From: JBBSIG01 sp038232215
Lineage (GTDB): Bacteria; Actinomycetota; Thermoleophilia; Gaiellales; Gaiellaceae
Direction: 5' to 3'
DNA length: 11,909 nucleotides
Assembly (NCBI GenBank): GCA_038232215.1
Contig: JBBSIG010000067.1
Location: 1-11,909, forward strand
Position 1 is the first letter of the stretch; each line of letters begins with the position of its first letter. This document shows, in pieces, positions 6,862 through 11,909 of this stretch. The position numbers and the translations under genes were made by a program. A model generated the notes under the pieces. It worked only from the letters and a program-made list of their open reading frames with translations, was not told the origin of the DNA and made no database searches.

Positions 6862-7914
6862 TCAGCGGACGGTCCTTCGGAACGAGCGCTCCACGCTGAG
6901 GTCGCCAAAGCGCACGGTGACAGACCCGGTCAAGGCCGCGCCCCTGCTTCCGGCGGGCAGTTTCCAGCTGCAGACGAACCCGCTGGAGCCGAGGCCCGCG
7001 GAGCGGACTGGAAGAGCGCGTCCCCGGACGCGAGCGCGACAGATGGTCTTCCCCTCGGCGAGGTCGCCGTCGTCACTGCGCGAGACGGCGAGCCGTGCCG
7101 TAAAGACGCGTCCGGCTCGCGGCACGGGGGGCACGGTCGTGAGGCCGGTGACCGAGAGGGAGAGCGGCGGGGTCGTCGGCGGAGGCGTCTGCTGGGGAAG
7201 AGGCATAGTCCACGGGTTCTCCTCCAGGTACGCGCTCTGCGCGAGATCGGGACATGCGGAAGCACCCGTCTGGAAGTAGTCGTCATGGCCGACATCGAGG
7301 ACGGAAGGCGTCCAGCTTCCCTCACCGGCCAACATGAGGTCGCTCGGGTTGTCGGAGACGTGCCCGGCCCGCGTGTGGTGCTCTGCGCAAGTCGGTACGA
7401 ATCCCATCGTGTGCAGGACCTCGTGCAGGACGGCGAAGTCCATGATTTGCAGGCGTGAGCGGGAGAGCGGCGGGTCGTAACACAGCGATCCGGCGCCGAA
7501 GGTGGCCCGCGTGTAGACGGCGCCGACGTTTCCCGGGAGGAGAGGCGGCCAGGCTCCGCCTCCGCACGCCGCGGTGCTCGAGCCGTCGTAGTAGACGGCG
7601 TAGATCTTCCCCGGCGCCGTGAAGCCGGCCGCCTTCAGCGAGCGCTCGATCACGTCGCGAATGAAGAGTCCATTCGCTGCAAGCTGAGCGTCAGTCTGGG
7701 GCAGAGTCTGGAACGAGACGTCGTCCAGACTCCGGTCGGCGCCGTCGCTCGGCAACGCGTAGATCGCGTGGATCTGTGGTCCCTGCCGATCGTCCTGACG
7801 ATCGGCAGTGGATCGCGGGAGAGAAGGCGCGCCTGCTGATACAAAGCCTGCTGCGGTGGTAACGACGAGCGCGACGCCTAGTGCGACGCCGAGCAGAAGG
7901 CTCGAACCGGGCAG
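6862..7914 (-). CDS. Secreted HExxH metallopeptidase-like protein (start uncertain)
   Basis: The frame encodes a probable zinc metallopeptidase-like domain with HEVLHTMGF (genomic 7411-7425 for HEVLH), a nearby CAEHH and a downstream SDLM that may be a Met-turn, as in metzincins. A Pro/Thr-rich linker (PLPQQTPPPTTPP) and a C-terminal beta-rich domain of about 100 residues with two Cys follow. The first ATG/GTG/TTG in this frame is a TTG at 7755. The frame stays open to a TGA at 7939-7941, and the part upstream of the TTG encodes a clear signal peptide (SLLLGVALGVALVVTTAAG). It also encodes the start of the domain (QIHAIYALPSDGADRS). No canonical start lies in that extension. I give 7914 (CTG) as a provisional start (350 aa). 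A GTG at 7942 in another frame, joined by a one-base shift, is the alternative. The substrate is unknown. The gene lies 75 bases behind the 88-aa gene, probably in the same operon. Confidence 0.7.
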   Translation of the reverse strand: MPGSSLLLGVALGVALVVTTAAGFVSAGAPSLPRSTADRQDDRQGPQIHAIYALPSDGADRSLDDVSFQTLPQTDAQLAANGLFIRDVIERSLKAAGFTAPGKIYAVYYDGSSTAACGGGAWPPLLPGNVGAVYTRATFGAGSLCYDPPLSRSRLQIMDFAVLHEVLHTMGFVPTCAEHHTRAGHVSDNPSDLMLAGEGSWTPSVLDVGHDDYFQTGASACPDLAQSAYLEENPWTMPLPQQTPPPTTPPLSLSVTGLTTVPPVPRAGRVFTARLAVSRSDDGDLAEGKTICRARVRGRALPVRSAGLGSSGFVCSWKLPAGSRGAALTGSVTVRFGDLSVERSFRRTVR

Positions 7915-7989
7915 CCGCGAGTCGATCGTTCGAGTATCTCACGAGCTGCGCCCCCGCCGTACACGGGCTTCTGCATCTGTCGCGGAACG

Positions 7990-8256
7990 CTACGAGACGT
8001 CGCAGCCGAGGTACTCGAGCGCGAGCATCGCTTCCTCGACGAACTCGATCGCCTCGGCGCTCGAGCGGAACCGGTAGGGGCCCGGCCGGAGCGGCTCGTC
8101 ACGAAGCGACTCGACCGGGTACACGTCGCACTCGACGGAGTACTCGGCTCCCTCCTCGGAGCAGCGGAGCGTCACGACGTCCCGGCCGTCCTTCCGGGCC
8201 CGCCGGGCGAGCAGCTCGCAGGGAACAGCCTCCATGCCGAGGGCCTCGTCGGTCAC
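7990..8256 (-). CDS. Conserved-looking 88-aa protein of unknown function
   Basis: This is a small acidic protein (88 aa) with four Cys (13, 32, 43, 85), a predicted beta-rich middle (DVVTLRCSEEGAEYSVECDVYPV) and a C-terminal helix (SSAEAIEFVEEAMLALEYLG). It has no signal peptide or membrane segment and I recognise no family. Its GTG start overlaps the stop of the thioredoxin-like gene (GTGA, 4 nt), so the two are translationally coupled and share the sigma28-type promoter at 8835-8862. The coupling argues that it is a real gene and works with its membrane-anchored neighbour. Confidence 0.7.
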   Translation of the reverse strand: MTDEALGMEAVPCELLARRARKDGRDVVTLRCSEEGAEYSVECDVYPVESLRDEPLRPGPYRFRSSAEAIEFVEEAMLALEYLGCDVS

Positions 8257-8825
8257 GGTCTCGCGTTGGCTGCTGCCTGGGCGACGGTCTCCCGATCGGC
8301 GAAGCCGTCGAGCCGCATGACCAGCCTGCCCGGTCGATTGACGACGAGCACCGCGGGACCCTCGAACGACCCGTTCAGCAGGGTCGTCAGCCTCTTTGCC
8401 TGGCTCTCCCGGAGGACGTCGATGGCAGCGAAGCCGGAGCCGGCGAGAGCGGCGCCCGCGCGCGCCTCCGCCAGCGCCTCCCGGTCGACCGCCGCGCCCG
8501 GCGTGTAGAGCGAGACGACGACCGTGCGGTGACGGCGAAGAGCTTGGCCGAGAGCCGCCGGAAGGCCCTTGTCCACCGACGGCACCGCCACCGCCGGACG
8601 CACAGGACGTCGGCGGCTCGGCGTGGACGGCTGCTTGCGAGGGTGCGCAACGGGCCGGGCCGCCGGTTGCGTGCGCTTGACGTGCGCGGGCAGGGGCGTG
8701 AGCGCCTGCTCGGAGGTCGACGCCTGCGAGCGCGAGAGCGTGAAGATACCGAGCGCCAGGCCGAGCGCGGCGAGGAGCGCGATGGCCGCCGCGAGCCGGG
8801 CTTGCGGGAGTGCGGTGAGACTCAT
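8253..8825 (-). CDS. Membrane-anchored thioredoxin-fold-like protein without CxxC
   Basis: The 190-aa product has one N-terminal transmembrane helix (about 10-30). A basic Pro/Arg/Ser-rich linker follows (31-85), suited to crossing a cell wall layer. The C-terminal domain (about 86-190) has a thioredoxin-like strand-helix order: TVVVSLYTPG, a helix, FAAIDVLRES, a helix, GPAVLVVNRPGRLVMRLDG, then a final helix. Pro157 sits where the cis-Pro would be. The CxxC redox pair is missing (YTPGAAVD at that point), so a redox role is unlikely and a binding or scaffold role is more plausible. The ATG at 8825 lies 9 nt after a sigma28-type -10 heptamer. The promoter partly overlaps the end of the glycosyltransferase gene. 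Sharing the pil promoter type suggests a pilus accessory function, which is inference. Confidence 0.72.
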   Translation of the reverse strand: MSLTALPQARLAAAIALLAALGLALGIFTLSRSQASTSEQALTPLPAHVKRTQPAARPVAHPRKQPSTPSRRRPVRPAVAVPSVDKGLPAALGQALRRHRTVVVSLYTPGAAVDREALAEARAGAALAGSGFAAIDVLRESQAKRLTTLLNGSFEGPAVLVVNRPGRLVMRLDGFADRETVAQAAANARP

Positions 8826-8832
8826 GTTCGAG

Positions 8833-10929
8833 CTATCGGCAGCCGAGCCGGGATGCTTTATGCGTGTCCAGCACTGGCACGGACGCCTTGACGCTCACTA
8901 CGCGGAAGCCCGAAACGATGCGAGGACGGTAAGTGCGGAATCGCAGCGTCCAGGGCCCGTCGGAGGCCGCGCAGATGGAGATGCTGCGGTGCGCTCCCGG
9001 GCGCAGGACGACGCGCCGGTCGATCCGGGGACCGGTGAAGCGGAGCGGTGTGGGGCGGCCTCCAGGCGGCAGCCAGACCTCGAGCCGCAACACGCCTCTC
9101 AGCCGTTGTCCGGGGTCGGGCCAGGCGGTGATCCGACCCACCCCGGCGAGCCAGCGATCGGAGTAGCGACCGGTCGTCAGCAGCTCGAGGCGCGGCGTCC
9201 CGCGCGGGCTCCAGAGATCGAACGAGCGGCCCTGAGCCACGCGCGCGGCGCCCGTCAGAGCAACCGACCCGTCGTGCGTCTGCACCAGGAAGGGACGGCG
9301 GAGTTGACGCCCCCCGACCGTTACCGTCCCGTCGCGGCCCACCTTCGCCCTCCGGGACCCGAAGGGGTCGATCGCCGACGCGCCGGGGAGCAGGAGCACC
9401 TGCGAGACGGAGCGGTTCCAGAAGATCTGGTGGAGAGCGCGCGCGCCGTCGGCACCGGGGGTTTGCAGCAGCGCGACGGATTCTTGTCCCGTGTGGTCGA
9501 CCCACTGGACGTCGCCCGGGAAGTTCGTCGCCCGGATCCGGCGGCTGTTGGTCGCGTCGAACGAGGCGGCGCCGAGCCCGAGGAGCGCGGTGGCGACGAC
9601 GGCGAGGACCAGGGCCGTCGACGGGCCGCCTCGGCGGAAGCGCCCGGTCGCAGCGGCGATCGCCGAGAGAGCGGCCGCCGCCAGCGCAACCACGAGCGAG
9701 CCCGTGCCGAGGCCGACGAGCTGCTCCAGGCGCAGCACGGCGGAGAGGGTCGGTGAGTCGTCGTTGCCATGTCCGAGCGTGTAGCCGACGAGCGGCACCC
9801 GGGCGGACAGGACGATCGCGCCGGCGGCGAGAAGTGCCACCGGCCAGGCTCCACGCGCGCCGCGCCGGGCCCACAGGGCGAACGCGAGGCCCAGGAGCGG
9901 CGGCACGAGCATCAGATAGCGCTCCTGGAAGCGATCGGAGTCGAAGTCGGCAACGAGGGCGGCCTCGAGCAGAAGCCCGAGCGAGAGAGCGAGGGTGAGC
10001 GCCCCGAAGGCGCGCTCGACGGGCGATTCCGGTCGTGCGAGCGCCAGTGCGAGACCGAGCAGGGCACCCGGCACGATCACCCAGCCCGCGGAGTACGCGA
10101 GGAGCATCGCGTCGCGAGCAGCCCAGTGGAGCGTCGCGCTCGGGTCGACGGCGACGTGGGCGACCCCCGAGTAGGGACCGAGCACGCTCGAGCCGCCGAG
10201 TACGAGGAGCAAGGCGAGGGGCGCTGCGCAGAGAGCGAGCGTCAGTCGCAGCGATCGGACGACACGATCGACGCGAGCGCCCTCGAGGAAGAAGGCGGCC
10301 GCGAGGAACGCGAGCGGCAGCACCGCGTACTGGACCCGCGCGAAGGTCGCGAGTCCCGCGAGCGTGAGAAACGCGAGCTGGCCGCGGCTCGTGGGCCGGG
10401 CGAGAGCGCAGACGCCGGCGTAGACGGCCGCGAGCGCGAGCGGATACGCGATCGGGTCGGCGAGGACGAACGAGGCGTACCGGAGGGAGGGAGCGGAGAT
10501 CGCGAGCGCCGCGGCGCCGAGCGAGAGCGTCGGGCCGAGCTCGAGCCGCCTGGCGAGTGCGAACACGGGCACCGCGGCGAGCGACATCGCGAGCGCGTTG
10601 AGACCCTGGGTGAGCTCGAACGCGAGGACCGCGTCGTGCTGGAGCCAGAACGGCGCGGTGAGGAGCGGCTGGAGCAGGGCGGGGAAGTGCAGGACCGTCC
10701 CGCGGACCGTCGGTAGCCCGCTGCTCGCGAGTCCGTCGGCGAGCGCGCGGTAGAGGTACTCGTCCGGGAGGTACGACGGCGTCACGCGACCGGACGCGGC
10801 CACCAGACGGACGACGAAGCTGGCCGCCACGAGCCCCGCGAGCAGAAGGGCGGCGGGGGTCTCGCGCGGGACCGCGAGGCTCAGCGCTCTCCGAGCGCGC
10901 GGGGCTCGGGCGGTGACGTCGATGCTCAC
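8833..10929 (-). CDS. GT-C-type polytopic membrane glycosyltransferase
   Basis: The 698-aa protein has a basic N-terminus, roughly ten or more hydrophobic helices between residues 25 and 457, and a soluble beta-rich C-terminal domain (about 460-698). The first external loop holds LPDEYLYRALADGL (D56/E57), the acidic pair expected at the active site of GT-C/GT39/PMT-like enzymes that use lipid-linked sugars. DSDRFQERYLMLVPP (330-344) is another feature common in such families. The frame is open far upstream, and ATGs at 10947 and 10941 overlap the promoter -10. I therefore chose GTG 10929, 8 nt after GCCGATGG, which gives the N-terminus MSIDVTARAPRARR. Lying between the pilins and under the pil-type promoter, it may glycosylate pilin or surface polymers. 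The acceptor is not shown by the sequence. Confidence 0.8.
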   Translation of the reverse strand: MSIDVTARAPRARRALSLAVPRETPAALLLAGLVAASFVVRLVAASGRVTPSYLPDEYLYRALADGLASSGLPTVRGTVLHFPALLQPLLTAPFWLQHDAVLAFELTQGLNALAMSLAAVPVFALARRLELGPTLSLGAAALAISAPSLRYASFVLADPIAYPLALAAVYAGVCALARPTSRGQLAFLTLAGLATFARVQYAVLPLAFLAAAFFLEGARVDRVVRSLRLTLALCAAPLALLLVLGGSSVLGPYSGVAHVAVDPSATLHWAARDAMLLAYSAGWVIVPGALLGLALALARPESPVERAFGALTLALSLGLLLEAALVADFDSDRFQERYLMLVPPLLGLAFALWARRGARGAWPVALLAAGAIVLSARVPLVGYTLGHGNDDSPTLSAVLRLEQLVGLGTGSLVVALAAAALSAIAAATGRFRRGGPSTALVLAVVATALLGLGAASFDATNSRRIRATNFPGDVQWVDHTGQESVALLQTPGADGARALHQIFWNRSVSQVLLLPGASAIDPFGSRRAKVGRDGTVTVGGRQLRRPFLVQTHDGSVALTGAARVAQGRSFDLWSPRGTPRLELLTTGRYSDRWLAGVGRITAWPDPGQRLRGVLRLEVWLPPGGRPTPLRFTGPRIDRRVVLRPGAHRSISICAASDGPWTLRFRTYRPRIVSGFRVVSVKASVPVLDTHKASRLGCR
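8835..8862 (-). promoter_or_regulatory. sigma28/WhiG-type promoter of the thioredoxin-like operon
   Basis: Read on the minus strand, CATAAA (8857-8862, followed by G) is followed by 15 bases and TGCCGAT (8835-8841), then AG, giving GCCGATAG. ATG 8825 begins 7 nt after that octamer. This is the best match in the window to TAAAG-N-GCCGATA. Most of it lies within the 3' end of the glycosyltransferase gene. Confidence 0.85.
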
Positions 10930-10939
10930 GAGGCGGGCC

Positions 10940-10967
10940 ATCGGCATCCGGCGGGCCTCACTTGACG
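10940..10967 (-). promoter_or_regulatory. sigma28/WhiG-type promoter of the glycosyltransferase gene
   Basis: On the minus strand CGTCAA (10962-10967, followed by G), 15 bases, then TGCCGAT (10940-10946). It fits between the pilin stop at 11004 and the GTG at 10929. The -35 hexamer is less canonical (TCAA rather than TAAA), but it matches the TCAA of the pilD, pilB and internal prepilin sites. Confidence 0.77.
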
Positions 10968-11003
10968 AAACGCGCGAGAGCCTCCGGGCGTCCCGCGGCA
11001 GAC

Positions 11004-11408
11004 CTACGGGCAGGCCGTGCCGGACGAGACGATGTCGGCGGCCGGGCCGGCCTTCTTCCAGTAGGTGCCGGTGCTCTTGCCCTGAGCCGAGATGCAGTAG
11101 CTCGTGGCGGTCACGGTGATCTTGACGGCGGAGGGCCCGCTCGTCTTCAGGCTCCGGTCGTAGGAGGCCTTCAGCTTGGCCGCGGTGCAGGTGGTGTACG
11201 CGCTGTTGTCCGAGTAGCAGGCCTCGATCGAGGGGGTCGCGGCGCGGACGTTCGCCTTCGCGACGCTGTCCTTGCTGCGATCGCGGAAACCGAGATACGA
11301 CACCACCGCGATCGCGAGCAGGATGCCGAGGACGATCAGAACGACGAGGAGCTCGACGAGCGAGAAGCCGCCCTCTCCCGCCAGCCGCCGCCTGATCTTC
11401 TCGGTCAT
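11004..11408 (-). CDS. Type IV major-type pilin (complete)
   Basis: This 134-aa prepilin has a short basic leader, MTEKIRRRLAGEGG, then the mature N-terminus FSLVELLVVLIVLGILLAIAV. PilD cleavage is expected between Gly and Phe, with the conserved Glu5. The globular part has IEACYSDNSAYTTC, YCISAQGKSTGTYWKKAGPAADI and a terminal ACP, which would allow disulfide loops typical of pilin C-termini. Two ATGs are possible. I prefer 11408 because GGAG lies 6 nt before it, whereas that sequence directly touches the ATG at 11414. It is a tandem paralogue of the next pilin (off the right edge). No sigma28-type promoter is visible directly before it, so it is probably co-transcribed with that gene or read from another promoter. 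Confidence 0.92.
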   Translation of the reverse strand: MTEKIRRRLAGEGGFSLVELLVVLIVLGILLAIAVVSYLGFRDRSKDSVAKANVRAATPSIEACYSDNSAYTTCTAAKLKASYDRSLKTSGPSAVKITVTATSYCISAQGKSTGTYWKKAGPAADIVSSGTACP

Positions 11409-11422
11409 AGTCATCTCCGCTC
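11409..11422 (-). promoter_or_regulatory. Ribosome binding site deciding the pilin start
   Basis: On the minus strand GAGCGGAG precedes ATGACTATG. GGAG (11415-11418) is 6 nt from ATG 11408 and 0 nt from ATG 11414, so the inner ATG is favoured. Unlike the sigma28-driven genes, this pilin has a conventional leader with a ribosome binding site. Confidence 0.6.
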
Positions 11423-11463
11423 TGTGCTCGCCACGGCAGGGGCCACCGGCGAGTCGACTGTCG

Positions 11464-11513
11464 CCGGAAGCTCGACGAAAGGAGCCCTTGCCGCCCCTCC
11501 GTCGAGCTTCCGG
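11464..11513. repeat. 14-bp perfect inverted repeat between the two pilin genes
   Basis: CCGGAAGCTCGACG (11464-11477) and CGTCGAGCTTCCGG (11500-11513) are exact reverse complements separated by 22 bases. The element lies 11 bases after the stop of the right-hand pilin and about 55 bases before the start of the left-hand one. In the minus-strand RNA it would fold into a strong hairpin with no U-tract after it. A partial terminator, an mRNA 3'-end stabiliser or a processing site between the pilin cistrons are all possible. Confidence 0.8.
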
Positions 11514-11524
11514 GTGAGTCGCGT

Positions 11525-11909
11525 CTAGCAGCTCGAGCCGACCGACTGAATGTCGGCGCCCGGTCCGGCCTTCTTCCAGAAGGTGCTCGAGTTCTTGCCC
11601 TGGGCCGAGATGCAGTAGCCGTTGGCGGCGCTTGCGCCGGCAACCACGACCGTGATCGCGGCGTTGCCCGTCGTCGCCAGGCCCTGGTCGTAGGAGGACT
11701 TCAGCTTCGCCGAGGTGCAGTTCGTATACGAGCCGTAGTCCGAGTAGCAGGCCTCGATGGCAGGCACCGCGGCGCGCACGTTCGACTTCGCGGCACTGTC
11801 GTTCGCGCGATCGCGGAAGCTGAGGTACGAAGGCACCGCGATCGCGAGCAGGATGCCGAGGATGATGATGACGACCAGGAGCTCGATGAGCGTGAAGCCG
11901 CCCTCTCCC
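11525..11909 (-). CDS. Type IV pilin (5' end beyond the right edge)
   Basis: The frame runs off the window at 11909 and ends with TAG at 11525-11527. The visible part starts GEGG/FTLIELLVVIIILGILLAIAV, so only part of the leader is missing and the mature pilin is complete. It continues IEACYSDYGSYTNC and YCISAQGKNSSTFWKKAGPGADI and ends in SSC. It is clearly homologous along its length to the neighbouring pilin, with small indels before YCISAQG. The GTG at 11836 is an internal Val, not the start. It is the upstream gene of the tandem pair and probably the promoter-proximal, main subunit. That ranking is inference. Confidence 0.92.
   Translation of the reverse strand, partial: GEGGFTLIELLVVIIILGILLAIAVPSYLSFRDRANDSAAKSNVRAAVPAIEACYSDYGSYTNCTSAKLKSSYDQGLATTGNAAITVVVAGASAANGYCISAQGKNSSTFWKKAGPGADIQSVGSSC

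Noticed and set aside
7783..7808. Perfect 11-bp inverted repeat (CTGCCGATCGT, 4-nt loop, ACGATCGGCAG) carrying two TGCCGAT -10-like copies
   Set aside because: Neither copy has a TAAA/TCAA element at the 15-nt distance. It lies within the proposed signal-peptide-to-domain linker of the metallopeptidase-like gene, encoding ADRQDDRQ, so I do not call it a promoter or terminator.
7808..8891. Plus-strand open frames at 7808-8077 and 7881-8891
   Set aside because: The translations are Arg-rich without motifs. They oppose the coupled minus-strand genes, whose promoter, start overlap and domain structure are coherent.
10930..11643. Upstream extension of the glycosyltransferase frame to 11643, overlapping the pilin gene
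   Set aside because: The extension is a shifted reading of the pilin on the same strand. It includes the promoter at 10940-10967 and has no domain. The GTG at 10929 fits the promoter geometry.
11525..11836. GTG at 11836 as the start of the right-hand pilin
   Set aside because: It is the codon for Val within the N-terminal helix. The preceding codons encode GEGGFTLIELLVV, so the real start is outside the window.
1..11909. CRISPR arrays, tRNA or rRNA genes, insertion sequences and attachment sites
   Set aside because: I saw no regularly spaced repeats, no tRNA-like cloverleaf, no transposase motif and no terminal inverted repeats with target duplications.

Overview
The window is GC-rich and gene-dense, with short intergenic gaps and many GTG starts. 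Its core is a type IV pilus (T4P) locus. The Actinobacteria-like features are strong G/C third-position bias, short-leader pilins ending in Cys-rich C-termini, apparently leaderless genes and WhiG-type promoters. I infer a deep-branching, probably unicellular actinomycete (Thermoleophilia/Rubrobacteria-like). No rRNA or other taxonomic marker is present, so this placement is tentative.

Layout. Plus strand, 1-6861: the tail of an unidentified gene; pilT (retraction ATPase); an ORF that joins a lytic transglycosylase to a minor prepilin; a large PilX-like minor pilin; pilD (prepilin peptidase); pilB (extension ATPase). Minus strand, 11909-6862: a 3' pilin fragment running off the right edge; a second complete paralogous pilin; a GT-C type membrane glycosyltransferase; a membrane-anchored thioredoxin-fold protein; an 88-aa protein; a secreted HExxH metallopeptidase-like protein. 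The two arms converge, and the stop codons of pilB and the metallopeptidase gene abut at 6861/6862. No PilC or PilM/N/O is visible here. They must lie elsewhere if the system is complete.

The most interesting signal is regulatory. Six sites share one bipartite element, nnTMAA-N15-TGCCGAT (M = A/C), with an identical 15-nt gap. It matches the sigma28/FliA/SigD/WhiG promoter class (TAAA, then about 15 nt, then GCCGATA). The sites lie just upstream of pilT, the internal prepilin start, pilD, pilB, the glycosyltransferase and the thioredoxin-like gene. Start codons follow GCCGATNN by 7, 7, 7, 8, 11 and 11 nt, which implies leaderless or nearly leaderless mRNAs. In Rubrobacter radiotolerans an RsiG-(c-di-GMP)-WhiG switch has been reported to control type IV pili. 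This window looks like such a regulon. It appears to extend to a glycosyltransferase and to a thioredoxin-fold/88-aa/metallopeptidase operon, which are therefore candidate pilus accessory genes.

The second highlight is the transglycosylase-prepilin ORF. Its predicted topology would place the GFTLVE prepilin-peptidase site in a basic cytoplasmic loop, and one of the sigma28-type promoters sits inside it, directly before an in-frame ATG. It could be a polyprotein split by PilD, two overlapping genes that have lost a stop, or both.
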